Shown here in pieces: positions 28,038 to 38,101 of a stretch of 64,000 nt of DNA; the first letter of the stretch is position 1; the number at the start of each line of letters is the position of its first letter. Below the pieces are notes generated by a model. The model had not been told where the DNA came from and did not search any database. It worked only from the letters and a program-made list of their open reading frames with translations. Position numbers and translations under genes: made by a program. Origin of the DNA: Inquilinus sp052078665 (lineage in GTDB: Bacteria > Pseudomonadota > Alphaproteobacteria > DSM-16000 > Inquilinaceae); assembly GCF_052078665.1 (NCBI RefSeq), contig NZ_JBQJIK010000018.1:1-64000 (forward strand). The letters run 5' to 3'.

Positions 28038-28076
28038 TTGCTGACCGTTGCATTACTGGGAGAATCTGATCAGCAA
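28038..28076. promoter_or_regulatory. Inverted repeat in the GMC/lysR divergent gap
   Basis: TTGCTGA (28038-28044) and TCAGCAA (28070-28076) are perfect inverted copies with a 25-bp spacer, centred between the two divergent start codons. It is the best candidate for the binding site of the adjacent LysR protein. Confidence 0.4.
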
Positions 28077-28108
28077 TACGGGAATGTTCCCCAAGGGCCT
28101 GTGCGATT

Positions 28109-29017
28109 ATGAACAGCATGCGTCGCTACGATTGGAATGACCTCAGCTTCTTCGTCGAGGTGGCGCGGCATGGCACGCTGAGCGGCGCGGCCCGCGCCAT
28201 CGGCAGCGACCATGCCACGGTCAGCCGGCGCGTCGCCGCGCTGGAGCATGCCCTGGGATCGGCGCTGTTCCACCGCAGCCCGGTCGGCTACATGCTGACC
28301 CCGGCCGGCGCCGAGCTGCTGCCGCATGCCGAACGGGTCGAGGCGGCGGCCCGGGAGGCGACGGAGGCCCTGGGGCGGCCGCAGGCGGGGCTGGTCGGCA
28401 AGATCCGCCTGGCCACGCCCGACGGCTTCGGCAACCACTTCCTCGCCAGGCATCTGGGCGAATTCACCTCAGCCTATCCGCAGTTGACGATCGAGCTGGT
28501 CACCGTCTCGCAGATCCTGTCGCTGTCGCAGCGCGAGGGCGACCTTTCGGTGACGCTGGCGCCGCCGGCCCGGGGCCGCTTCCAGACCGAGCGGCTGACC
28601 GAGTACGACCTCGGGATCTATGGCGAGGCCGGCTATCTCGCCAAGGCCCCGCCGGTCCGGGCCCGGCAGGATCTGCGCGGGCACCGCTTCATCGGCTATG
28701 TCGACGACCTGATCTTCACGCGCGAGCTGGACTATCTCGGCGAGGTCCTGCCGGGCCTGACCGTGCCGCTGCAGGCGACGAGCCTGCTGGGGCAGCTGAA
28801 CGCCGTCCTGCGGGGCGACGGGCTGTGCGTCCTGCCGCGGTTCATCGCGCAGCAGCACGCCGCCCTGGCCGCGGTCCTGCCCGGCGATGTCAGGCTGCGC
28901 CGGAGCTACTGGATCAGCGCGCATGAGGAGCACATGGACCTGCCGCGAATCCGCATCCTGCGGGACTTCATCCGCCGATGCGTCGAGCGGCACGGCGACT
29001 TCCTGACGGATCGATAA
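28109..29017 (+). CDS. LysR-family regulator
   Basis: A 302-residue LysR protein with the HTH DLSFFVEVARHGTLSGAARAIGSDHATVSRRVAALEHALG, followed by an effector-binding domain from about residue 95 (GKIRLATPDGFGNHFLARHL). Its first residues MRRYDWNDLSFF are like those of the YafC/DsdC-type branch often next to oxidoreductases. It probably controls the divergent GMC oxidoreductase, and the shared 78-bp gap holds an inverted repeat. A GC-rich hairpin follows the gene. Confidence 0.92.
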   Translation: MNSMRRYDWNDLSFFVEVARHGTLSGAARAIGSDHATVSRRVAALEHALGSALFHRSPVGYMLTPAGAELLPHAERVEAAAREATEALGRPQAGLVGKIRLATPDGFGNHFLARHLGEFTSAYPQLTIELVTVSQILSLSQREGDLSVTLAPPARGRFQTERLTEYDLGIYGEAGYLAKAPPVRARQDLRGHRFIGYVDDLIFTRELDYLGEVLPGLTVPLQATSLLGQLNAVLRGDGLCVLPRFIAQQHAALAAVLPGDVRLRRSYWISAHEEHMDLPRIRILRDFIRRCVERHGDFLTDR

Positions 29018-29042
29018 GGCCGCACCAGCCTGCCTCCCTCTT

Positions 29043-29060
29043 GCCCGGCGAATGCCGGGC
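29043..29060 (+). terminator. Hairpin after lysR
   Basis: GCCCGGC and GCCGGGC pair perfectly around GAAT, 26 bases after the lysR stop codon. No T-run follows. The remaining 250 bp up to the desaturase gene hold no gene that I can support. Confidence 0.45.
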
Positions 29061-29313
29061 GCCTGCCGCCTGCCGCGTCCCGATTGCGCATCCGGCGGCT
29101 TACAATTACCGGTCGCCGATCCCATATTCTTTCGGTCGACCGAGATTTGTCCGGCCAGCGCTCAATGCTCGTGATCGGGCGCCGAGCCCAGCTTTCCGCA
29201 CCTTTCGACGTTGCACTGCTTGCTGTTGTGGAGCGCTGTTGTCGTCTGCTTTGCCCTCGAGAATTCTCCAAGAATAGTACCGCCCGGCTCCGCCGGACAG
29301 TTCAGGGACAAAC

Positions 29314-30372
29314 ATGCAAAGCACTCCCGATCCGAACCCAGACACGGCACAGCCGCGCGCGCCGGTCGACGCCGATGCGGCGCTGCGGGCCGAGGTGGCC
29401 CGCTTCCGGACGCCGAGCCTGCCGAGGGCGGTCTGGCAGCTGGCCTCGACCCTGGCCGGCTTTGTCGCGGTCTGCGCGACGATGTATGCCAGCCTGGGGG
29501 TGTCGTACTGGCTGACGCTCGGGCTGGCCGTGATCGCGGCCGGCCTGACCGTGCGCCTCTTCATCATCCAGCATGATTGCGGCCACGCGTCGTTCTTCGA
29601 GTCCCGCCGCGCCAACATCGCGCTCGGCCGCCTGTGCGGCCTGATCACCTTCACGCCCTTTGCGAGTTGGCGCCGCCAGCATGCCGGGCACCACGCCGTC
29701 TGGAACAATCTCGACCGGCGCGACAGCGGGGCCGACATCTATTCGACCTGCCTGACCGTGTCGGAATACCAGGCCCTCGCTCCGCGCCGCCGCTTCCTGT
29801 ATCGGCTGAGCCGCCATCCGGTGATCACCGGACTGCTGCTGCCGCCGCTGGTCTTCCTGCTGCTGTACCGGATTCCCTTCGACACGCCGAAGGACTGGCG
29901 TCGGGAACGGCTGTCGGTCCATGCCACCAACCTCGGCATCGTCGGCCTGTTCGGCGGCCTCGGGCTGATCCTGGGGTTCGAGCGCGTGCTGCTGGTGCAG
30001 CTGCCGATCATGGTGATCGCCTCGATCATCGGCGTCTGGCTGTTCGCGGTTCAGCATCGCTTCGAAGAGACGCTGTGGCAGCGGGACGCGGAATGGCGGT
30101 TCGGCACGGCCTCGCTGCAGGGCTCATCCTATCTCAGGCTGCCGCGGATCCTGCAGTGGTTCACCGGCAACATCGGGTTCCACCACATCCACCACCTCAA
30201 TCCGCGCATCCCCAATTACCGCCTGCCGGCCTGCCACGCCGCGATTCAGCAGCTGCATGCCGTGCCGAGCCTGAGCCTGTGGGATGCCCTGCGCGCGCCG
30301 TTCTTCGCGCTGTGGGACGAGCAGCGGCAGCAGATGGTCGGTTTCCCGGCCGCGGCCATCGCCCGAAGCTGA
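29314..30372 (+). CDS. Membrane fatty-acid desaturase
   Basis: A 352-residue integral-membrane di-iron enzyme that introduces a double bond into an acyl chain. The three histidine boxes are present: HDCGH (about residue 88), HAGHH (about 124) and HHIHH (about 290). Hydrophobic segments lie at about 42-85, 165-185 and 208-245. It resembles the DesA-like (delta-12/omega-3 style) bacterial branch. Cold- or stress-driven membrane adaptation would fit the nearby cold-shock and chaperonin genes, but that link is positional. No redox partner gene is adjacent. Confidence 0.92.
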   Translation: MQSTPDPNPDTAQPRAPVDADAALRAEVARFRTPSLPRAVWQLASTLAGFVAVCATMYASLGVSYWLTLGLAVIAAGLTVRLFIIQHDCGHASFFESRRANIALGRLCGLITFTPFASWRRQHAGHHAVWNNLDRRDSGADIYSTCLTVSEYQALAPRRRFLYRLSRHPVITGLLLPPLVFLLLYRIPFDTPKDWRRERLSVHATNLGIVGLFGGLGLILGFERVLLVQLPIMVIASIIGVWLFAVQHRFEETLWQRDAEWRFGTASLQGSSYLRLPRILQWFTGNIGFHHIHHLNPRIPNYRLPACHAAIQQLHAVPSLSLWDALRAPFFALWDEQRQQMVGFPAAAIARS

Positions 30373-30407
30373 CACGTCTGACGGCGGCGCTTCCCGCGTC
30401 AGCCCGA

Positions 30408-30872
30408 TCACCAGGCGACGATGAGAGTGGCGAACAGGACGCCGGCGGCGATCGCGACGATCCAGGCCGGAGCCCGGGGATTGGTCGCCGCCCAGTATCG
30501 CCAGCCGTCCAGCAGCCGATCGAGCGGGCGCGGCGCGGGCTGCCCCGGCGGTTCTCCCGGCCGGGCCTCGGCGCGTGTGCCCTCTGCAGGGCCGGCTTTC
30601 GCGGGTGAGTCCGTCGGTGCGCCATCCTGCAGCAGAGCCGCGGCAAGCTCGTCCGGATCCACGGTGACGACCTGGACCAGCTCGCCGCTGCCGGGGCGGC
30701 CCGGCAGGCGGATCATCGTCGCGACCCGCCGGTAGACCGGAGGCGACGAACCGTCGAGCTGCTCCTCGTCCGTCTCCACCGCGTAGGTTCCGGGCGGCTG
30801 CGGCCCGTCGATGCCGCTCAGGGTGAACGGCCGGGCGAAGGTCACGGTCCTGCTGCTGGTCCGCATGATCAT
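30408..30872 (-). CDS. Conserved hypothetical protein with C-terminal membrane helix
   Basis: About 154 residues. The N-terminal 60 residues (RTSSRTVTFARPFTLSGIDG, PGTYAVETDEEQLDG, YRRVATMIRLPG) look like a compact beta domain seen in small hypothetical proteins of Rhizobiales. A Pro/Ala-rich linker follows, then one membrane helix at the very end (AWIVAIAAGVLFATLIVAW). It is probably a tail-anchored inner-membrane protein. I prefer ATG 30872 because AAGGAG lies 7 bases upstream. Function unknown. It is in line with the micro-ORF and Sel1 gene and may be in one operon with them. Confidence 0.7.
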   Translation of the reverse strand: MIMRTSSRTVTFARPFTLSGIDGPQPPGTYAVETDEEQLDGSSPPVYRRVATMIRLPGRPGSGELVQVVTVDPDELAAALLQDGAPTDSPAKAGPAEGTRAEARPGEPPGQPAPRPLDRLLDGWRYWAATNPRAPAWIVAIAAGVLFATLIVAW

Positions 30873-30906
30873 TCGCGGCTCCTTCATCCGCAGCCCGAGC
30901 CTGCGG

Positions 30907-30996
30907 CTAGGCGAAGGCCCGGGCTGCGGCGTAGATGACGATCAGCACCACGAGGCTGATCGGAATCACGACGGGCGGGACAAGCCAGGCCTTCAT
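30907..30996 (-). CDS. 29-residue membrane micro-protein
   Basis: The frame MKAWLVPPVVIPISLVVLIV followed by IYAAARAFA encodes little more than one membrane helix. Its ATG overlaps the TGA of the Sel1 gene (ATGA, 4 bp), the classic sign of translational coupling, and it ends 34 bp before the next gene's start region. No separate Shine-Dalgarno is needed. It is most likely a real small membrane protein, perhaps acting with the Sel1 protein. It would be missed by length cut-offs. Confidence 0.62.
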   Translation of the reverse strand: MKAWLVPPVVIPISLVVLIVIYAAARAFA

Positions 30997-31439
30997 TGCG
31001 GCGCCGTCGCGAGGTCCGGCGCCCCCGCCTCGGTCTTCTCCGCCTCGATCTTCGGGCGCCAGCGCGATGCCCGGCGATGCGCCTGCGCGATCTGGGTGGC
31101 GGTCAGCTGCGCGGATGCGCGCTCGTAGCGCGATCGGGCATCCTGGCCCCGCGCGCCGGGCTGCCCTGCCGCCGCCAGGAGAAACCAGGCGCACGCCTTG
31201 ACCGCGTCCTTCGACGCGTCCGGGCCGTCGACATAGATTTCGGCCAGCCGGCTCTGCGCCCGCGGCAGGCCCTGGTTCGCCGAGCGCTCCAGCCATCGGA
31301 TGGCGTCGATCCGCCTGTCCTCGACGGTATAGCCGGGTTCACCGCTGCGATTGCCGTAGACGATGCCGAGATTGAACTGCGCCACGGCGTCGCCGAGCTC
31401 GGCGTCCCGCTGCAGCCGCCTCATGCTGTCGATCTTCAC
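30993..31439 (-). CDS. Sel1-repeat (TPR-like) protein
   Basis: A 148-residue protein with two to three Sel1-like helical repeats: AELGDAVAQFNLGIVYGN, DAIRWLERSANQGLPRAQSRLAEIYVDG and ACAWFLLAAAGQPG. Such repeats mediate protein-protein contacts in regulatory or envelope-stress proteins. No signal peptide is present. The start is GTG with AAGGAG 7 bases upstream. The stop codon overlaps the start of a 29-residue membrane peptide, so the two are translationally coupled. Confidence 0.83.
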   Translation of the reverse strand: MKIDSMRRLQRDAELGDAVAQFNLGIVYGNRSGEPGYTVEDRRIDAIRWLERSANQGLPRAQSRLAEIYVDGPDASKDAVKACAWFLLAAAGQPGARGQDARSRYERASAQLTATQIAQAHRRASRWRPKIEAEKTEAGAPDLATAPQ

Positions 31440-31890
31440 TGGTGGTCTCCTTGTTCCGGCGCCCCGGCGACCGGAACGCCGGAAGGGCTCAGCGGAGCAA
31501 ACGACCGATATCCCGGTCGCGCCGCATTCCGGACGCGATTCCGTGCCTTATGCCACTGATATGGTGTCGGCCGATCGCTATTGCGACCGAAAACATCGCT
31601 GCCCAGGCGGCTGCTATATTTCTGAATCTCACCCATATCCGTATGTGGTTGAAACACATCGCGTATTCAGAAGTAATTTCGGCAGCTTATTTTTTGTCAA
31701 TTGGGCATCGTATTTTCTAGGGATCTCGACGGGTATAGTCCATGATTATCGGATCAATTCCGGATATAGAGCTTCGGCTTTGCGCCCATTGGGCGCAGCG
31801 GAGATCCGGATTCTCTCATCTGGCTGCGAATTCGGTCGCCCCGCGAATGTCGAGGGCCGGCCGGGCCAACGCTTGCGAAAAGAGGAATTC
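31440..31890 (+). other. 451-bp lower-GC leader region of the cold-shock gene
   Basis: No gene is supported here. The GC content drops clearly between about 31560 and 31780. A possible promoter, TTGAAA with AGTAAT 17 bp downstream, lies at about 31650-31680. Transcription from there would give the cold-shock gene a 5' leader of about 200 bases, as is usual for cold-inducible csp mRNAs whose folded leaders control translation. No known riboswitch motif was seen. Confidence 0.4.
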
Positions 31891-32103
31891 ATGGCAACGG
31901 GAACCGTCAAATGGTTCGACGCCCAGCGGGGCTTCGGCTTCATCACGCAGGATGACGGGGGCAAGGACGCCTTCGTCCACATCACCGCTGTCGAGCGCTC
32001 CGGCCTCGGCCAGTTGAGCCAGGGCCAGCGGCTGGGCTTCGATCTCGTCGCCGATCAGAGGAGCGGGAAGCCGTCCGCGGACAATCTCAAGGCCGTGGAC
32101 TGA
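31891..32103 (+). CDS. Cold-shock domain protein
   Basis: A 70-residue OB-fold RNA chaperone: MATGTVKWFDAQRGFGFITQ contains RNP1 (GFGFI), and DAFVHITAV contains RNP2-type residues. It melts RNA structures during cold or other stress and often accumulates in stationary phase. AGAGGA lies 6 bases before the ATG. A long lower-GC leader suggests post-transcriptional control. Copy number and which condition induces it cannot be read from the sequence. Confidence 0.96.
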   Translation: MATGTVKWFDAQRGFGFITQDDGGKDAFVHITAVERSGLGQLSQGQRLGFDLVADQRSGKPSADNLKAVD

Positions 32104-32178
32104 TCGCGCCGGCGCGGCTGCCGCTGCATTCCGTTACCACAGACCGCACGCCGCCACACCGGGTGCAGAGGAGATTTC

Positions 32179-32319
32179 ATGGCCAAGGGGCAGAAACGCA
32201 GCAATCGGGAAATCCGCAAACCCAAGCAGGCGACGAAGCCGGTGGTTCACGGTGCGGCCGTGAGCCTGCTGAGCCGGGTGGCGGCCCCGGGCGCCGGCAA
32301 CGGCAAGAAGAAGAGTTGA
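32179..32319 (+). CDS. 46-residue basic conserved small protein
   Basis: A 46-residue Lys/Arg-rich protein starting MAKGQKRSNREIRKPKQATK and ending GNGKKKS. The MAKGQ-RSN-E-KKPK pattern is one I know from small hypothetical proteins of Rhizobiales and other alphaproteobacteria, of unknown function; the charge suggests nucleic-acid or ribosome binding. A very good GAGGAG lies 5 bases before the ATG. It sits between the cold-shock gene and the GT4 gene. It is below usual ORF length limits. Confidence 0.72.
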   Translation: MAKGQKRSNREIRKPKQATKPVVHGAAVSLLSRVAAPGAGNGKKKS

Positions 32320-32401
32320 GCCCAGGCGCATCGACCGTCCTGTTCCGGACCGCCTTGCCGCCGCGGCAACAGGCAGGCGGTCTTCCGATGGAGGCGCTGC
32401 C

Positions 32402-34684
32402 ATGACCCAGCCGATCCGTGTGGCCTTCATCGGCAATTCGCTCCCGCGCCGCTGCGGGATCGCGACCTTCACGACCGATCTGCAGCAGGCGGTCGCGGCG
32501 TCGGACGCGGTGGCCGACACCTGCATCGCGGCGATGACCGACCAAGGCCACGCCTATGACTACCCGGCTGCCGTCCGCATCGAGATCACCGACGACCGGA
32601 TCGAAGACTACGTCCGGGCGGCCGATGCCCTCAATGCCGGCCAGTTCGACATCGTCTCGCTCCAGCATGAGTTCGGCATCTTCGGCGGCGAGGCCGGCGG
32701 CCATGTCATGGCGCTGCTGTCGCGCCTGACCATGCCGGTCGTCACCACGCTCCATACGGTCCTGGCCGAGCCGACGGCGGCGCAGCGGGACGTGCTGAGC
32801 CGGATCATCGGCGCATCGGCGCGGGTCGCCGTCATGGCCAGGAAGGGCCGCGACCTGCTGCGGACGGTCTATGGCGTCCCGGCGGACAAGATCGATGTCA
32901 TCCTGCACGGCATTCCCGACGCCGCCTTCACCGAGCCCACCGCGGCGAAGGCCAAGCTGGGCTTCGCCGGACGGCCGGTCATCCTGACCTTCGGCCTCTT
33001 GTCCCCCAACAAGGGCATCGAGGTCATGATCGATGCCATGCCGGACATCCTGCGGAGCCGGCCCGACACGATGTATGTCGTGCTCGGCGCGACACACCCC
33101 AACCTGGTCCGCGACCAGGGTGAGGTCTACCGCGAAAGCCTGGTGGCCCGGGCGCGGGATCGCGGGGTCGAAGGGCATGTCGTGCTGCTCGACCAGTTCG
33201 TCGATCTGGCCACGCTGCTCGAGTTCATCTCCATGTGCGACGTCTATGTCACGCCCTATCTCGACGAGGCGCAGATGACGTCGGGGACCCTGGCCTACAG
33301 CTTCGGCCTCGGCAAGGCGGTGGTCTCGACGCCCTATTGGCACGCCCGGGAGCTGCTGGCCGGCGGGCGCGGCATCCTGGTTCCATTCGGCAACGCCGCG
33401 GCCACTGGGGCAGCGGTCGCGGGGCTGTTGACCGACGACATCCGGCGCGAGGCGATGCGCCGGCGCGCCTATGCGAGCAGCCGGTCGATGACTTGGGCGC
33501 GCACGGCGGAGCAATACCGGGACGTCTTCGAGCGTGCGCGGCGCGGGCATCGGTTCCGGGTGGTCGAGCGGCCCGACCCGCGCGAGCCGATGAGCCCCGG
33601 CTTCGCGCCGCCGGCAACGCAGCTCGGCCATTTCCTGTCGATGTGCGACGACACCGGGCTGTTCCAGCATGCGGTGCATTCGGTGCCCGATCGATCCCAC
33701 GGCTACTGCGTCGACGACAACGCCCGCGCGCTGCTGGTGGCCTGTGCCCTCAACCACCCCCGCGAGGCGCGGCTGCCCGAGGTCCTGACGGCCCGGCTTG
33801 CGGCCTTCGTCCAGCATGCCTGGAATCCCGGCACGCGGCGGTTCCGCAACTTCATGGGCTTCGACCGGCGCTGGCTCGAGGAGAGCGGTTCGGAGGACAG
33901 CCACGGCCGGACGCTCTGGGCCCTGGGCGAATGCGCCCGCAGCGACGCCAGCGTGTCGCGGCGGCGCTGGGCCGCCGCGCTGTTCGCCGAAGCGCTGCCG
34001 GCGGCTGAGGCCTTCGGCTCGCCCCGCGCCTGGGCCTTCACCCTGCTCGGGCTCGACGCCTATTGCGACGTCGTCGCCGAGGATACTCTCGCCGAACGCG
34101 TCCGGCACCACCTGGCCGCAAGGCTGATGGCGATCCTCGCCGCCGTCGAGACCGGGGGCTGGACCTGGTTCGAGGACGGCTTGGCCTACGACAATGCGCG
34201 GCTGCCGCAGGCCCTGATCGTCACCGGGACGGCCGTCCGGTCGGCGGAGTTCGTCGATGCGGGCCTGCGGACCCTGCACTGGCTGATGGCGCTGCAGACG
34301 ACGCCGGCGGGCGTGTTCCGGCCGGTCGGGTCGAGCAGCTTCGGCGACAAGCGGATGGCGCCGCAGCCCTTCGATCAGCAGCCCCTGGAGGTCACGGCGA
34401 CGGTCTCCGCCTGCCTGGCGGCGTGGCGCGTGGAGGGTGACCCGGAATGGCGGGCCGATGCGACGCGCGCCTTCGCCTGGTTCTTCGGCGACAACGACCT
34501 GTCGCTGCCCCTGGTCGACCCGGAGACCGGCGGCTGCCGCGACGGCCTGCATCCCGACCGGGTGAACGAGAACCAGGGCGGTGAATCGGTCGTCTCCTAT
34601 CTTCTCAGCCAACTGGAGATGCGCCAGATCGCGCATGTCGTGGACGGCCGAGCGAAATTCGTGCCGCGCCTGGCTGAGACGTGA
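32402..34684 (+). CDS. GT4 glycosyltransferase fused to an alpha/alpha-barrel-like domain
   Basis: A 760-residue two-domain protein. Residues 1-385 are a GT-B fold of family GT4: IGNSLPRRCGIATFTTDLQQ, the LQHEFGIFGG loop, VLTFGLLSPNKGIEVMIDAM-type sequence, and the acceptor/donor stretch EAQMTSGTLAYSFGLGKAVV with the conserved Glu region. Residues 400-755 form a second, helical domain (DRSHGYCVDDNARALLVACA, GRTLWALGECARSD, DNARLPQALIVTG, LEVTATVSACLAAW), like the alpha/alpha barrels of glycoside-processing enzymes. The next gene is a GH130 phosphorylase. A mannose-type oligosaccharide is the likely product, by association. Confidence 0.85.
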   Translation: MTQPIRVAFIGNSLPRRCGIATFTTDLQQAVAASDAVADTCIAAMTDQGHAYDYPAAVRIEITDDRIEDYVRAADALNAGQFDIVSLQHEFGIFGGEAGGHVMALLSRLTMPVVTTLHTVLAEPTAAQRDVLSRIIGASARVAVMARKGRDLLRTVYGVPADKIDVILHGIPDAAFTEPTAAKAKLGFAGRPVILTFGLLSPNKGIEVMIDAMPDILRSRPDTMYVVLGATHPNLVRDQGEVYRESLVARARDRGVEGHVVLLDQFVDLATLLEFISMCDVYVTPYLDEAQMTSGTLAYSFGLGKAVVSTPYWHARELLAGGRGILVPFGNAAATGAAVAGLLTDDIRREAMRRRAYASSRSMTWARTAEQYRDVFERARRGHRFRVVERPDPREPMSPGFAPPATQLGHFLSMCDDTGLFQHAVHSVPDRSHGYCVDDNARALLVACALNHPREARLPEVLTARLAAFVQHAWNPGTRRFRNFMGFDRRWLEESGSEDSHGRTLWALGECARSDASVSRRRWAAALFAEALPAAEAFGSPRAWAFTLLGLDAYCDVVAEDTLAERVRHHLAARLMAILAAVETGGWTWFEDGLAYDNARLPQALIVTGTAVRSAEFVDAGLRTLHWLMALQTTPAGVFRPVGSSSFGDKRMAPQPFDQQPLEVTATVSACLAAWRVEGDPEWRADATRAFAWFFGDNDLSLPLVDPETGGCRDGLHPDRVNENQGGESVVSYLLSQLEMRQIAHVVDGRAKFVPRLAET

Positions 34685-34719
34685 GCGCGTGACCTTCCCT
34701 TGACCTGCCCGAGGACGCC

Positions 34720-36018
34720 TTGTCGCAAATCACCTTCCTGAACCGGCAGGCGCTCCACCTGCGCCCGGATCCCGCCCGGGTGGTGGTGCGCCCGTTCAAG
34801 CCGGCGACCGAGCCGCGGACCCTCAACCCCGCCGACAGGTCACGCGCAAGCCACATCGTCGACCGGGTGCTGGCGCTGGAGCCCGAGGCCGCCGCCGGCC
34901 AGCTGGCCGAAGTGCTCACGAATTTCGAGGGCCGCCACCGCCGCCTGCTGAAGAGGTTTGAGGCCCGGGCGGACGACATGGAGGACGCCTTCGCGACCCA
35001 TGCCCTGTTCACCGAGACGCAGCGCCGGCTGGTTGGTGCCTACTTCCTGCTCGAATATGCCTTCGAGGCGGCGGCGCTGTTCAATCCCAGCATCGTGCCC
35101 CATCCCGACCAGTCCGGCGCGCCGGAGGGCGGGCGCCGTTTCATCCTCAGCCTTCGCGCCGTCGGTGAAGGGCATATCTCGTCGCTGACGTTCCGGTCGG
35201 GCTCGATCACGGCCGACGGCAGCCTGACCATCGACCCATCGGCCCGGCTCGCCTCCGTTCCCAGGGAGGAGCGGCGGACGCCCGACCCGCACGGCGACGA
35301 GGTCGAGCTGGTCTTCGCGCCGGACGAGGACATCAGCGAGCGGGTGATCTTTCCCGTCACCGACTCCCAGGCGCACGGCATCGAGGATGCCCGTTTCGTC
35401 GAATTCGACGAGGGCGACCGGAAGATCTTCCGCGCCACCTACACCGCCTATAGCGGCCAGGGGATCCGGTCGGAGATGCTCGAGACCTCCGACTTCGTCT
35501 CCTTCCGGATGTTCCCGCTGCATGGGGACGCCGCCGGCAACAAGGGCATGGCCCTGTTTCCCCGTCGGCTCGACGGCCGCTACGCCATGATCGGCAGGCA
35601 GGACAACGAGAACCTCTATCTGATCCGTTCGGACGATTTGCGCGTCTGGGACGGTGGCCAGCCCATCCTGAGGCCCCGGTTCCCATGGGAGTTCGTGCAG
35701 ATCGGCAATTGCGGATCGCCGATCGAGCTCGACGAAGGCTGGCTGCTGCTGACCCATGGCGTGGGCCCGGTCCGGAGGTATTCGATCGGGGCGGTTCTCC
35801 TCGACAAGGACGACCCCTCCAAGATCCTCGCCCGGTCGCGCGAGCCGCTGGTCCGGCCCGAGCCGTCGGAACGCGAAGGCTATGTGCCCAACGTCGTCTA
35901 CACCTGCGGGGCGATGCGGCACGGTGACCAGATCATCCTGCCTTATGCGGTCTCCGACACCTTCTCCACCCTCGCGACGATCGAGATCGCAGCGCTGCTG
36001 CGGGCGATGGAGAGCTGA
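34720..36018 (+). CDS. GH130 family glycoside phosphorylase
   Basis: A 432-residue five-bladed propeller enzyme. AHGIEDARFVEFDEGDRKIFRATYTAY carries the catalytic Asp region of GH130, IGRQDNENLYLIRSDDL and NCGSPIELDEGWLLLTHGVG are further core motifs, and MSQITFLNRQALHLRPDPARVVVRPF is a common N-terminal extension. The family phosphorolyses beta-mannosides (reversibly, giving mannose 1-phosphate), though some members are hydrolases. The start is TTG with GAGGA about 4 bases upstream. It lies 35 bp after the GT4 fusion gene, probably one transcript, so synthesis and recovery of one glycan is a reasonable model. Confidence 0.9.
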   Translation: MSQITFLNRQALHLRPDPARVVVRPFKPATEPRTLNPADRSRASHIVDRVLALEPEAAAGQLAEVLTNFEGRHRRLLKRFEARADDMEDAFATHALFTETQRRLVGAYFLLEYAFEAAALFNPSIVPHPDQSGAPEGGRRFILSLRAVGEGHISSLTFRSGSITADGSLTIDPSARLASVPREERRTPDPHGDEVELVFAPDEDISERVIFPVTDSQAHGIEDARFVEFDEGDRKIFRATYTAYSGQGIRSEMLETSDFVSFRMFPLHGDAAGNKGMALFPRRLDGRYAMIGRQDNENLYLIRSDDLRVWDGGQPILRPRFPWEFVQIGNCGSPIELDEGWLLLTHGVGPVRRYSIGAVLLDKDDPSKILARSREPLVRPEPSEREGYVPNVVYTCGAMRHGDQIILPYAVSDTFSTLATIEIAALLRAMES

Positions 36019-36067
36019 CGGCCTCCAGCCGCCACCGGCCGCGCAGGACAGACTATGGAGGCGCATG

Positions 36068-36379
36068 ATGCAGATGGAGATCAGGCCGACGATATCGGTG
36101 TGGGACGAGGATCGATGGCTCCGCATCGACACCGGCGCCAAGCTGCTCGACCTGCTGCGGGTCCTGGCCGGCGAGCTGCCGGAGCCCGGTTTCGTCATGC
36201 CGCATGACGGCGCCGGAATCGACCCGGCGACGATCGCGCATCGCCGATTTCAGGAGTTGGTGCGGCTGGTCGAGCGGGAGGGCGAAGCCGGGGCGGAACA
36301 GCTCAGCCGGGCCGCGGCGACCTCCGCCGGGGATCTGATCGGCGCCTACCGCCGGGTGTTCATCGGCGTCCTGCCCTGA
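36068..36379 (+). CDS. Hypothetical protein
   Basis: A 103-residue acidic-to-neutral protein with no signal peptide or membrane helix: ISVWDEDRWLRIDTGAKLLDLLRVLAGELPEPGF followed by a helical C-terminal half. I do not recognise the family. GGAGG lies 6 bases before ATG 36068; an ATG three bases earlier has poorer spacing. It follows the GH130 gene by about 50 bp on the same strand and may be the last gene of that transcript. A long perfect hairpin follows. Confidence 0.6.
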   Translation: MQMEIRPTISVWDEDRWLRIDTGAKLLDLLRVLAGELPEPGFVMPHDGAGIDPATIAHRRFQELVRLVEREGEAGAEQLSRAAATSAGDLIGAYRRVFIGVLP

Positions 36380-36398
36380 CGCCGCTGCGATGCCGTCG

Positions 36399-36428
36399 CC
36401 CGTGACCGGCGCTGCCGCCGGTCACGGG
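36399..36428. terminator. Hairpin between convergent genes (groEL side)
   Basis: CCCGTGACCGGC and GCCGGTCACGGG form a 12-bp perfect stem with a 6-base loop. It starts 8 bp from the groEL stop codon and about 20 bp from the end of the opposing hypothetical gene. No long T-run follows on either strand. Confidence 0.65.
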
Positions 36429-36436
36429 CCGGCGGA

Positions 36437-38062
<1,626 letters not shown>

Positions 38063-38101
38063 GGTGTTGGTCCTTGAAAGGGGAGGGGGATGCGGGAGGG
38101 A

